Shown one piece after another: positions 1 through 7,024 of a DNA stretch of 7,094 nucleotides. Within the stretch, counting starts at the first letter, position 1. Every line of letters starts with the position of its first letter. Location: positions 1 through 7,094 of the forward strand of contig JAITKZ010000073.1 of NCBI GenBank assembly GCA_031278115.1, given 5' to 3'. The DNA is from Endomicrobium sp. (GTDB lineage: Bacteria > Elusimicrobiota > Endomicrobiia > Endomicrobiales > Endomicrobiaceae). Below the pieces are notes generated by a model. The model was not told the DNA's origin. It saw nothing but the letters and a program-made list of their open reading frames with translations, and made no database searches. Position numbers and translations under genes: made by a program.

Positions 1-1
1 A

Positions 2-3000
2 AACCTTATGCGTATAGTAAGCATTGGTTTTACTGAAGGCTTTTACTATAAGCCTCGTGTAGATAAAGAAGTGCTGAGAAAATACAATAGGGGAATCATT
101 GCTCTTTCGGGATGTTTGGCAGGAGAAGTTGCCATCTCTCTGTCTAGAGGAAATTTTGACAAAGCGGAAAAAGCTGCGACAGAATACAGAGATATTTTTG
201 GGAAAGATAATTTTTATTTAGAAATTATGGATAATGGGCTTGAAGAGCAGAAAAAAATAATACCAGATCTTCTTGAGCTTTCAAAAAAAATAACAATCCC
301 GCTAGTTGCTACAAACGACTGTCATTTCTTAAGAAAATCAGATGCGAAAATCCACGATATTTTGCTTTGCATAGGTACAGGCAGGACGTTAAACGATCCT
401 AAAAGATTAAAGTTTGACTCAGACCTGTTTTATTATCGCAGCGCTGAGGATATGGCAAAGACATTTGAGTATATTCCGCAGTCTTTAAAAACTACTTTGG
501 AAATTGCCGAAAAGTGTAACGTTGAAATAGATATGGATAATCTGCTTTTACCGCAGTTTCCCGTACCAGAAGAATACAAATCGGACTCACAATATTTAGA
601 AAGTTTATGCAGACAAGGTCTTATAAAAAGATATAAAAACGTTGATTCTGAACAGGAAAATAGATTAAAACACGAGCTTTCCGTTATTAACAGAATGGGT
701 TTCGCATCCTACTTTTTAATAGTTTCAGATTTCATAAAATACGCAAAAGATAACGGGATTCCCGTAGGACCGGGAAGAGGTTCAGGCGCAGGCTCAATGG
801 TTGCTTACACGTTGGGTATTACTGATATTTGCCCTTTAAAGTACGATTTGTTGTTTGAAAGATTTCTAAACCCAGATAGACGCTCAATGCCAGATTTGGA
901 TATAGATTTTGCAGATTCAGGCAGAGAACAAGTTATAGAATATGTTCGCCGCAAATACGGTGAAGAGAGATGCGCGCAGATTATAACATTTGGATCAATG
1001 CAATCCAGACTTGTTATAAAAGATGTTGCAAGGGTCATGGGATTTACACCGACAGAGTCAAACAACATAGCTAAACTTGTTCCACAAAACGCAAGTATTG
1101 CCGAAGCTTTGGAATCTTCTGCAGATCTGATAAAACTTGTAAAAGCTGACGAGCGTATTGCAAACCTTATAGAGACTTCGCAAAAACTAGAAGGTCTTAA
1201 AAGACATACGGGCGTGCATGCCGCCGGTATGGTTATAGCCAATGAAGAAATAACTAATTATTCGCCGCTTTCAAAAGGTTCAAAAAATATTGTCACTACG
1301 CAGTACGACGGTGTGGTGTTGCCTCAGCTCGGTCTTTTAAAAGTTGATTTTTTAGGACTTAGGACGCTTACCATTATTGATGAATGCGTAAAATTTATCC
1401 GCAAGAAAAAACCTGATTTTGACTTAGACAACATACCTTTGGATGATGAACAATCTTATAAACTTCTTGCCGAAGCAAAAACTATGGGCGTGTTTCAGCT
1501 TGAAAGCAAAGGCATGAGAGAATTGATAAGAAAACTAAAGCCTAGTAACATTGACGATGTTGTCGCTTTGATAGCTTTGTATAGGCCAGGTCCTATGGGT
1601 TCGGGAATGTTGGACGATTTTGTAAACAGAAAACACGGGAAAACGCCGATTATTTACGACCATCCGTTGCAGGAGACTATATTAAAAAATACTTACGGTG
1701 TTATTTTATACCAAGAACAAGTTATGAAGATGGCTGTTGCTATGGCGGGATTTACGCCTGGAGAAGCAGATAGCCTTCGCAAAGCGATGAGTAAAAAAAT
1801 CCCTGAAGTTATTGAAAAACAAAGAGAGAAATTTATAAATGGCGCCAGAGAAAAAGGCATAGGCAAAAAAATTTCTGAAAAAGTTTTTAATAATATTGTA
1901 GCTTTTGCAGGATACGGATTTAACAAGTCTCACTCTGCAGCTTACGGTGTGGTATCTTATAAAACTGCGTATTTAAAAGCAAATTATCCGTTAGAATATT
2001 TAACAGCCTTGCTTAACAGCGAAATCGGTCGTTCGGCTGTAAAAGATAATGAAGAAAGTAAACTTGTAATGTATTTAGATGATGCTGCATTATTTGGTAT
2101 TAAAGTGTTGCCGCCCGATATTCAAAAGTCCGATGGACAATTTAAAATAGAAGGTTCGGATATACGTTTCGGACTTCTTGCTATTAAAAACATAGGCGAA
2201 GGTCTAACGCAGTCTATAGAGCAGGCAAGATCGGTTAATGGCAAAGAAACCAAATTTAAAGATTGGGACGATTTTCTACAGAGAATAGACTTAAAATCTA
2301 CCAATAAAAAAGCTTTTGAATGTCTTGCAAAAGCTGGAACATTTGACTCTTTCGGCGCTGAAAAATTTGAAATAAGAGCAAGTTTGCTGCAAAGTATAGA
2401 TTCGTCAGTTGATAAAGCTGCAAAGATAAAACAAGACAAAGAATCAGCTCAGGGATTTTTGTTTGACAGTGCCGAGGCTATGATTAGTGTGTCGTTATTG
2501 CAAAAAGCAAAATCTTTGGATATTTTTAAAGCATTGGAATACGAAAAGGAAGTTTTGGGATTTTATCTTTCAGGGCATCCTCTTGCTCCAAGAAAGAGAG
2601 AAATAATAGCCTATTCCAATTATAGATTAGATAAACTACCTGACCCCGCAGAAAATGTTGATTTTAAAACAGCTCAGATTATACGTATTGCAGGTATGAT
2701 AGTTTCAATTAAAAAACTCATATCAAAAGCTAAAAAAGAGCCGTACGCAAGAATTAAAATAGAAGATTTGCACGGGAGCGTAGATGCAGTTTTGTTCCCT
2801 AAAGTTTTTGAAAAATTTGAAACCTATTTAACGCAAAACAATGTTATTGTAGTAAAAGGTCGGCTGATGGGGACGCATGGGCAGCCTGAAATAATAGTTG
2901 AAGATATTATTACTATAGACGAAGCAAAAAAGAAATTTCCGTATAATTCAGGCGAAGTTCATGTAAGACTTTCAACCACAAGATACGATGATGTTTTAAG

Positions 3001-3190
3001 CGAAGATTTAAAAAAAATTTTTAGTGCTAATAAAGGCAAAGCAAAAGTTTATATTGACTTAGAAGATGCTCTGCACGGAAACTTTTCAATAGAGACTGAG
3101 TATCTTGCAGACTGTTCAGATAACTTTATAAACGATGTAGAAGCAGTTATTGGCATAAAAAATTCCGTTGAATTGAGATATTCTAATTAA
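2..3190 (+). CDS. dnaE: DNA polymerase III subunit alpha (5' end missing)
   Basis: This is the replicative polymerase catalytic subunit, which extends DNA inside the Pol III holoenzyme. The frame is open from the window edge: the codons for Asn-Leu before the first visible Met continue the family's NLM-type motif. That Met is therefore internal, and I estimate about 95 N-terminal residues are missing (family about 1,150 aa). Counting from that Met, the rest of the PHP domain includes TNDCHF at 102-107. The Pol3 alpha palm has PDLDIDF with catalytic Asp296 and Asp298, and KVDFLGL with Asp447; their spacing resembles E. coli D401/D403/D555. Further landmarks are a helix-hairpin-helix near 719-735, a likely beta-clamp-binding QGFLF at 815-819 and an OB fold around 891-960. 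The 3' end is intact with a TAA stop. serS follows after 18 bp, so the two are probably cotranscribed. The layout is of the DnaE1 type, without the exonuclease insert of PolC. Confidence 0.97.
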   Translation, partial: NLMRIVSIGFTEGFYYKPRVDKEVLRKYNRGIIALSGCLAGEVAISLSRGNFDKAEKAATEYRDIFGKDNFYLEIMDNGLEEQKKIIPDLLELSKKITIPLVATNDCHFLRKSDAKIHDILLCIGTGRTLNDPKRLKFDSDLFYYRSAEDMAKTFEYIPQSLKTTLEIAEKCNVEIDMDNLLLPQFPVPEEYKSDSQYLESLCRQGLIKRYKNVDSEQENRLKHELSVINRMGFASYFLIVSDFIKYAKDNGIPVGPGRGSGAGSMVAYTLGITDICPLKYDLLFERFLNPDRRSMPDLDIDFADSGREQVIEYVRRKYGEERCAQIITFGSMQSRLVIKDVARVMGFTPTESNNIAKLVPQNASIAEALESSADLIKLVKADERIANLIETSQKLEGLKRHTGVHAAGMVIANEEITNYSPLSKGSKNIVTTQYDGVVLPQLGLLKVDFLGLRTLTIIDECVKFIRKKKPDFDLDNIPLDDEQSYKLLAEAKTMGVFQLESKGMRELIRKLKPSNIDDVVALIALYRPGPMGSGMLDDFVNRKHGKTPIIYDHPLQETILKNTYGVILYQEQVMKMAVAMAGFTPGEADSLRKAMSKKIPEVIEKQREKFINGAREKGIGKKISEKVFNNIVAFAGYGFNKSHSAAYGVVSYKTAYLKANYPLEYLTALLNSEIGRSAVKDNEESKLVMYLDDAALFGIKVLPPDIQKSDGQFKIEGSDIRFGLLAIKNIGEGLTQSIEQARSVNGKETKFKDWDDFLQRIDLKSTNKKAFECLAKAGTFDSFGAEKFEIRASLLQSIDSSVDKAAKIKQDKESAQGFLFDSAEAMISVSLLQKAKSLDIFKALEYEKEVLGFYLSGHPLAPRKREIIAYSNYRLDKLPDPAENVDFKTAQIIRIAGMIVSIKKLISKAKKEPYARIKIEDLHGSVDAVLFPKVFEKFETYLTQNNVIVVKGRLMGTHGQPEIIVEDIITIDEAKKKFPYNSGEVHVRLSTTRYDDVLSEDLKKIFSANKGKAKVYIDLEDALHGNFSIETEYLADCSDNFINDVEAVIGIKNSVELRYSN

Positions 3191-3208
3191 GTTATATGGA
3201 GAAAAAGA

Positions 3209-4480
3209 ATGTTAGACATCAAAGTTATTAGAGAAAATCCTGAAGCTGTAAAACGAGCTATGTTAACTAGGAACAAAGAAATAGATTTTATGGAACTTTT
3301 AAAGTGGGACGACGAAAGAAAGTTTGTCATAAATGAGAATGAAAAGTTAAGATTAAAAAGAAATAAAGTTTCTGAAGAAGTCGGCAAGCTTAAAAGAGAA
3401 GGAAAAGAACCTCCGCCTGAAGTGCTTGAAGAAATGAACGAAATAAGAGATTTAATTCAAAAACAGGAAAAACAACTTTTGTCTTTGGAAAATCATATAG
3501 AAGATTTTTTATTGGAACTTCCAAATATTCCCGACTCAAGCGTGCCTGTCGGAAAAGACGAAAGAGCTAATAAAATTATCAGATATATCGGTAAGCTTAA
3601 AAAAACTTCTTTCAAACCAAAATACCACTGGGAAGTAGGCGAAAAGCTTGGGATTATTGACTTTGCGATAGCTTCCAAAATTTCAGGGTCAAGATTTGTT
3701 GTTTTGAAAAATGAAGGTTGCGCTTTGGAAAGAGCGATTATTTCTTTCTTTTTAAATACGCATAAAGAAAGAGGATATAAAGAAATAATGACTCCGTATC
3801 TTGTAAATAGGGAGTCTATGTTTGGCACGGGGCAGCTTCCTAAATTTGGTGAGGAAGTTTTTAAATGCGCTAAGGATGAATTGTATTTAATATCAACTGC
3901 AGAAATTCCTGTCACAAATATTTATAGAGACGAAATTTTGGATGAAGACAGCCTTCCCAAAAAGCTTGTTTCTTATTCCGCTTGCTTTAGAAGGGAAGCA
4001 GGTGCCTACGGAAAAGACACAAAAGGATTTATAAGAAATCACCAGTTTAATAAAGTAGAACTTGTAAAATTCGTAAAACCGGAAAATTCCGACGAGGAAC
4101 TTGAGTCGCTTGTTTTAGACGCTGGACATGTTTTGGAGTTGCTAGGTCTTCCTTACAGAGTTTCTCTTTTATCTAGCGGCGATACAGGCTTTTCATCGTC
4201 AAAAACTTATGATTTAGAAGTATGGCTTGGTAGCGACGGTGTGTATAGAGAAATTTCTTCATGTTCAAACTTTAAAGATTTTCAGGCAAGAAGAATGAAT
4301 ATAAAAGTGAAATATAAAGACAAAAAAAAGGAACTTATACACACATTAAATGGTTCTGGCGTTGCAGTTGGCAGAACTTTTGCTGCAATTCTTGAATACT
4401 ATCAGCAGGGAGACGGTTCTGTTGTAATACCAGAGGTTCTTCGCAAGTACACAGGCTTTGATATAATAAAAAACAAATAA
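3209..4480 (+). CDS. serS: Seryl-tRNA synthetase
   Basis: This cytoplasmic class II aminoacyl-tRNA synthetase charges tRNA-Ser with serine. At 423 aa it is full length. The N-terminus starts with the typical [12 protein letters not shown] and continues into a lysine/glutamate-rich antiparallel coiled coil (about 30-105), which in this family grips the long variable arm of tRNA-Ser. The catalytic core shows the serine-pocket TAE (230-232), motif 2 FRREAG (260-265) with HQFNKVEL (278-285), EISSCSN and DFQARR (about 348-362), and motif 3 [15 protein letters not shown] (382-396) with Arg389. The start ATG has a GGAGA Shine-Dalgarno at 3198-3202, six bases upstream. The gene lies 18 bp behind dnaE with no terminator between them. 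A tRNA-Ser gene begins at 7025 in the same window. Nothing looks damaged. Confidence 0.97.
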   Translation: MLDIKVIRENPEAVKRAMLTRNKEIDFMELLKWDDERKFVINENEKLRLKRNKVSEEVGKLKREGKEPPPEVLEEMNEIRDLIQKQEKQLLSLENHIEDFLLELPNIPDSSVPVGKDERANKIIRYIGKLKKTSFKPKYHWEVGEKLGIIDFAIASKISGSRFVVLKNEGCALERAIISFFLNTHKERGYKEIMTPYLVNRESMFGTGQLPKFGEEVFKCAKDELYLISTAEIPVTNIYRDEILDEDSLPKKLVSYSACFRREAGAYGKDTKGFIRNHQFNKVELVKFVKPENSDEELESLVLDAGHVLELLGLPYRVSLLSSGDTGFSSSKTYDLEVWLGSDGVYREISSCSNFKDFQARRMNIKVKYKDKKKELIHTLNGSGVAVGRTFAAILEYYQQGDGSVVIPEVLRKYTGFDIIKNK

Positions 4481-4687
4481 TAACTACTTCCTTAGTTTTT
4501 AAACTAATTCTTTTTATTAAAGAAAGAATAAAGAGTTTTGTAAGATATATTAAAAAAGAAGGATGTGGTAGATAAAATAGGTTAAGTAAAAGATAGAAGA
4601 ATTTAAAAACTTCGTTTTTTTGATAAGGAAGATATCTAATATAGTCAAGTACTAAAAATATTTAGCAGTGTTAAGAGTTTTAATTAT
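4481..4687. other. AT-rich intergenic stretch after serS, no gene seen
   Basis: This 207-bp stretch lies between the serS stop and the shared terminator. I find no credible reading frame on either strand: stops are frequent and no start has a ribosome site. It holds weak AT-rich hairpins. TTAGTT/AACTAA (4492-4507) leads into a T-rich run, TTCTTT/AAAGAA lies at 4508-4524, and AAAAAC/GTTTTT (4605-4619) ends in a run of seven T. The first and last could be weak terminators for serS. TTGATA and TATAGT at 4620-4645 resemble promoter boxes, but the 14-bp gap between them is too short for a normal sigma-70 promoter. Confidence 0.6.
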
Positions 4688-4728
4688 AAAAAATAAATCA
4701 CTTCGTTAAACGAAGTGATTTATTTTTT
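4688..4728. terminator. Bidirectional intrinsic terminator between serS and the folD block
   Basis: The 19-base arms at 4688-4706 and 4710-4728 are perfect complements around the three-base loop TAA. The stem core is TCACTTCG/CGAAGTGA, flanked by A6 on the left and T6 on the right, so each strand reads as a hairpin ending in a U run. It sits where the + strand serS transcript and the - strand folD block meet, so it should stop transcription from both sides. It is the strongest hairpin in the window. Confidence 0.92.
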
Positions 4729-4827
4729 CAATGGAGCGGTCTTATTTTTTTCTTTTTCTTGGTCGCAGCTTTTTTCTTTGTAACCTTTTTCTTTGCTGTT
4801 TTTTTTCTTCTTGCATCCACAAGCCAT
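4728..4827 (-). CDS. Tiny lysine-rich protein, apparently frameshifted at an A8 run
   Basis: An ATG at 4827 has an excellent AAAAGGAG site six bases upstream. It reads MACGCKKKK and then meets eight A (4806-4799). Read as written, it continues as a 35-aa Lys/Glu-rich peptide that stops inside the terminator stem (4722-4720). Read with one A fewer, it continues as TAKKKVTKKKAATKKKKK and ends at a TGA (4730-4728) that touches the terminator. This gives a coherent 32-aa basic protein resembling the alanine/lysine tails of bacterial histone H1-like proteins. A GTG at 4820 would give that frame without a shift, but it lies 13 bases from the ribosome site. I infer that the lysine/alanine frame is ancestral. 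It could be a decayed gene, a sequence error, or rescued by slippage on the A run. If real, nucleic-acid binding is a guess from charge. It lies 94 bp behind the seven-helix gene, probably on the same transcript. Confidence 0.45.
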
Positions 4828-4833
4828 TCTCGG

Positions 4834-4841
4834 CTCCTTTT
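4834..4841 (-). promoter_or_regulatory. Strong Shine-Dalgarno of the lysine-rich mini-gene
   Basis: AAAAGGAG lies six bases before the ATG at 4827 on the - strand. It is the best ribosome site in the window. It favours the ATG over the GTG at 4820, and so supports the frameshift reading of the mini-gene. Confidence 0.65.
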
Positions 4842-4863
4842 GGGAAGTTATCCCTTGTTTTTA

Positions 4864-4886
4864 TTTCCGCGCGCTAATTGCGGAAA
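4864..4886 (-). other. GC-rich hairpin in the leader of the lysine-rich mini-gene
   Basis: TTTCCGC (4864-4870) and GCGGAAA (4880-4886) form a perfect 7-bp stem with a nine-base loop, between the seven-helix gene and the mini-gene. It has no T run on either strand, so it is not a standard terminator. A smaller GGGA/TCCC pair (4842-4854) lies just before the ribosome site. It may stabilise or process the RNA, or control translation; the sequence alone does not decide. Confidence 0.5.
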
Positions 4887-4921
4887 GTTTAACTGCTAAT
4901 GTTATTTTAAAAAAATAAATT

Positions 4922-5716
4922 TTATTTCAAGTCTTTTGGACTATTTCGCGGCGGAAGTTTTATACTTTTCATTTCAAAAAAACCCGACACAATGGCCCCC
5001 GCAAAGTAAATAACCCATATGTATGTATAATAATTACCAAAAAGTGTGGTTAATCCAGCGACAATAAATGAGCTTGCAAAAATAATAAGACTTGCTTCAA
5101 GATACATCCACTTCATCGGTATCAAATTGTAAATACTTGCGAGTTGATAATTATGTCGCCTGTGTCTTACATATGCTGCTGCAAGAAGCAAGAACCCAAC
5201 TGGAGAAACAAACTGGCATATCAAGTGTATAAGTATAAGTTGTATCGGAGGATTTACTGGCTTAAACCATACAGGATCGTACAGCGTTATAAGTCCCCAC
5301 ATTGACAAAACCTTAGATCCAGTTACTGCCAAAGTGTTTAATAAAATAAAAATTATTCCCATTAACGTTCCTACTGTATAAGATGCAAATTTTGATGAGT
5401 GAGGAGCACCACTTGGCGTTGGCACCCAGTGAAAAATAGCTACGAGAATAGACGGTGCTATCACAGCCATCAGAAAAAATTGCCGCAGACAATTTACTAT
5501 CAAAGGTATCGGATGATGACCTAAAATATTTTGAAGAGGTCTCGTTATAAAATAAATTCCAAACATTATGAAAGCCGCTTCAATTTTTTTAAACCCTATA
5601 TCACCAAACATCATTGAACGAAATTTGCTAGTACGTCTTACTTCCACAGCCATAACAAAATACATCATCCCTGCCAGTATGGGAAAAAGAAAGGCTATCA
5701 AAAAAGTAAAATTCAT
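4922..5716 (-). CDS. Seven-helix integral membrane protein, function unknown
   Basis: I do not recognise this 264-aa protein. It shows seven hydrophobic segments at about 3-24, 45-65, 72-98, 112-133, 157-183, 204-226 and 229-248. Positive charge gathers in the loops after helices 1 (EVRRTSKFR), 3 and 5 (RHRRH) and in the tail (KLPPRNSPKDLK). This predicts N-terminus outside and C-terminus inside, as in 7TM sensor modules of bacterial signalling proteins, but no kinase, HD, cyclase or other output domain follows. Polar residues in or near helices include Arg59, His67-His68, Arg78, His96-Trp97, His164 and Cys167-Gln168, which could bind a ligand or metal (inference only). The ATG at 5716 has GGAG five bases upstream. 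The gene begins 79 bp after folD on the same strand, without a terminator between. A small transporter subunit is an alternative. Confidence 0.85.
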   Translation of the reverse strand: MNFTFLIAFLFPILAGMMYFVMAVEVRRTSKFRSMMFGDIGFKKIEAAFIMFGIYFITRPLQNILGHHPIPLIVNCLRQFFLMAVIAPSILVAIFHWVPTPSGAPHSSKFASYTVGTLMGIIFILLNTLAVTGSKVLSMWGLITLYDPVWFKPVNPPIQLILIHLICQFVSPVGFLLLAAAYVRHRRHNYQLASIYNLIPMKWMYLEASLIIFASSFIVAGLTTLFGNYYTYIWVIYFAGAIVSGFFEMKSIKLPPRNSPKDLK

Positions 5717-5795
5717 TTTATCTCCGAAAAAGTAAAATTTTAATTATTCCATAAATATCTAACTTGGACTCTCAAAAAAAACAGTTGCAAGAAAA

Positions 5796-6662
5796 TCAAA
5801 TTCTGTTTTTAAATGCTTTGAGTGTATTTTCAAGCAGCATTGTTATCGTCATTGGTCCTACACCGCCGGGGACAGGAGTTATATTTATATTCATGTGTTT
5901 AACAGAATTGAAGTCAACGTCACCGCACAGTCCGTCGGGAGTTCTATTGATGCCTATATCAATAACTGTTGCTCCGTCTTTTATAAAATTCTTGTTTAAA
6001 AATTTAGGGTTGCCTATTGCTGCAACAACAATATTGGCATTTTTGCACATTTCTTTTAAATTTTTGGTTTTGGAATGAGCCATTATTACCGTTGCATTAT
6101 TTGCAAGTAGTAACATTGAAAGAGGTTTCCCAACTAAGTTAGACCTTCCAATGACAGTTGCCGTTTTTCCTTCAATTGATATGCTTGATTTGTGAAGAAG
6201 ATATATAACTCCTAATGGAGTGCAAGAAACCAAAATATTTTTCTTGATAATTTCATCCCAACTTTTTGACAAATTCAAAAGTCCTGCGTTAAAAGGATGC
6301 AGACCATCTACGTCCTTTAAAGGGCTTATTGCATTTATGCAGTCTTGGGCATATTCATTATTTGGAAGAGGCAGCTGAAGCAAAATACCATCAACCTCGG
6401 AGCTTTTGTTTAATGCATTTATTAAAGAGATAATATCTTCTTTTGAAGAATTCTCATCAAGATTGTGATGTAAAGATTGAATCCCCACCTCTTGGCAAGC
6501 CTTAATTTTTGACTTTATATATACTTGGCTTGCAGGATTTTGCCCTACTAAAATTGTTGCAAGACATGGAAACTTTCCTGCTTCTTGGTTGATTTTTTTG
6601 ACTTGGTCTTTAATTTCTAATCTTAAGTCGTTTGATATTTTTTTGCCATCTAGTAGTTTCAT
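5796..6662 (-). CDS. folD: Bifunctional methylenetetrahydrofolate dehydrogenase / methenyltetrahydrofolate cyclohydrolase
   Basis: This soluble enzyme interconverts 5,10-methylene-THF and 10-formyl-THF in two steps, supplying one-carbon units for purines and formyl-Met-tRNA. At 288 aa it has the usual length. The catalytic domain shows YIKSK with Tyr48 and the essential Lys52, DGILLQLPLP (91-100) with Gln96, and KDVDGLHP (116-123) with Asp119. SCTPLGV (146-152) leads into the Rossmann domain, whose dinucleotide signature is VIGRSNLVGKP (170-180). VIDIGINR (233-240), GDVDF (247-251) and ITPVPGGVGPMT (261-272) complete the family pattern. The ATG at 6662 has AAGAGG five bases upstream, and the first residues MKLLDGKKIS fit the family start. 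It is the first gene of the - strand block, with a good promoter at 6701-6730. I see no damage. Confidence 0.97.
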   Translation of the reverse strand: MKLLDGKKISNDLRLEIKDQVKKINQEAGKFPCLATILVGQNPASQVYIKSKIKACQEVGIQSLHHNLDENSSKEDIISLINALNKSSEVDGILLQLPLPNNEYAQDCINAISPLKDVDGLHPFNAGLLNLSKSWDEIIKKNILVSCTPLGVIYLLHKSSISIEGKTATVIGRSNLVGKPLSMLLLANNATVIMAHSKTKNLKEMCKNANIVVAAIGNPKFLNKNFIKDGATVIDIGINRTPDGLCGDVDFNSVKHMNINITPVPGGVGPMTITMLLENTLKAFKNRI

Positions 6663-6700
6663 TGTATCCTCTTAAAATGACATCTCATAATCTCAAAAGG

Positions 6701-6730
6701 ATTGTATCAACTAATAGATACAAATGTAAA
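6701..6730 (-). promoter_or_regulatory. Sigma-70-type promoter of folD
   Basis: On the - strand, TTTACA (6730-6725) and TACAAT (6706-6701) each match five of six consensus bases, with an 18-bp spacer. Transcription would begin near 6694, giving a leader of about 30 bases before the folD ATG. No other pair in the region fits as well. Confidence 0.6.
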
Positions 6731-6847
6731 ATCTTAAACATATACTGGGCTGATTTAATATTATCAGGCTTAAGAAAAAAAACAAAAAGACGTCATAAAT
6801 CTGTTGCAAGTTTTATTAACAAATCCAAAAATAGATAATCCGACGCA

Positions 6848-6876
6848 TTGCAAGGAACAAGAATTTTTTGTACAAT
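6848..6876 (+). promoter_or_regulatory. Candidate sigma-70-type promoter facing tRNA-Ser
   Basis: TTGCAA (6848-6853) and TACAAT (6871-6876) are separated by exactly 17 bp, with four and five matches to consensus. Transcription would start near 6883, about 140 bases before the tRNA. I see no better promoter closer to the tRNA, so this may drive it, or it may make a short RNA ending at the hairpin that follows. Confidence 0.4.
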
Positions 6877-6904
6877 CCTTAGCTGTGGAATGATTACTTT
6901 TGTG

Positions 6905-6927
6905 AACACTGCAAAACAAGTGTTTTT
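6905..6927 (+). terminator. Weak hairpin with T run before tRNA-Ser
   Basis: AACACT (6905-6910) and AGTGTT (6919-6924) form a perfect 6-bp stem with an eight-base loop, running into five T (6923-6927). It could be a weak terminator or attenuator about 20 bases after the predicted + strand start. The short stem and T run leave termination doubtful. Confidence 0.3.
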
Positions 6928-7024
6928 GGTTAAATAGTTAAATTTTAAGGTGCATCGCGACTATATCTATAGTAAATGATAAACGGCGTACCGAATAAAA
7001 TCAATAAAGATAAAGCTAAAAAGT

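Larger units (their letters stand above)
6663..7024. other. Divergent intergenic region between folD and tRNA-Ser
   Basis: These 362 bp carry no gene I can support. They hold the folD promoter, an opposite-facing promoter-like element at 6848-6876 and a hairpin with a T run at 6905-6927. The + strand frame 6632-6838 starts inside folD, lacks a ribosome site, runs through the folD promoter and resembles nothing known to me. I see no repeat family, attachment site or mobile element remnant. From about 6930 to the tRNA the sequence is plain AT-rich DNA apart from a short GC-richer patch near 6950-6992. Confidence 0.6.

Noticed and set aside
805..1242. - strand frame of 145 codons inside dnaE
   Set aside because: It is fully covered by the conserved polymerase palm region, including the catalytic aspartates, so it is a shadow frame. 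The other long frames inside dnaE and serS are rejected for the same reason.
4556..4648. - strand open stretch of about 33 codons, hydrophobic, in the serS-terminator gap
   Set aside because: It would need a TTG start, has no ribosome site, and its composition follows from AT-rich sequence. TTGACT at 4648-4643 lacks a good -10 partner.
4667..4679. TTAGCAGTG-like motif resembling a half CIRCE heat-shock operator
   Set aside because: The motif does not match the TTAGCACTC half-site closely, the second inverted half is absent, and no chaperone gene follows.
5764..6078. + strand frame of 104 codons opposite folD
   Set aside because: It lies opposite the conserved C-terminal half of FolD and has no own ribosome site or recognisable content.
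6632..6838. + strand frame of 68 codons overlapping the folD start
   Set aside because: It begins inside folD, has no ribosome site, runs across the folD promoter and resembles no known protein. Open frames of this size are common in AT-rich DNA.
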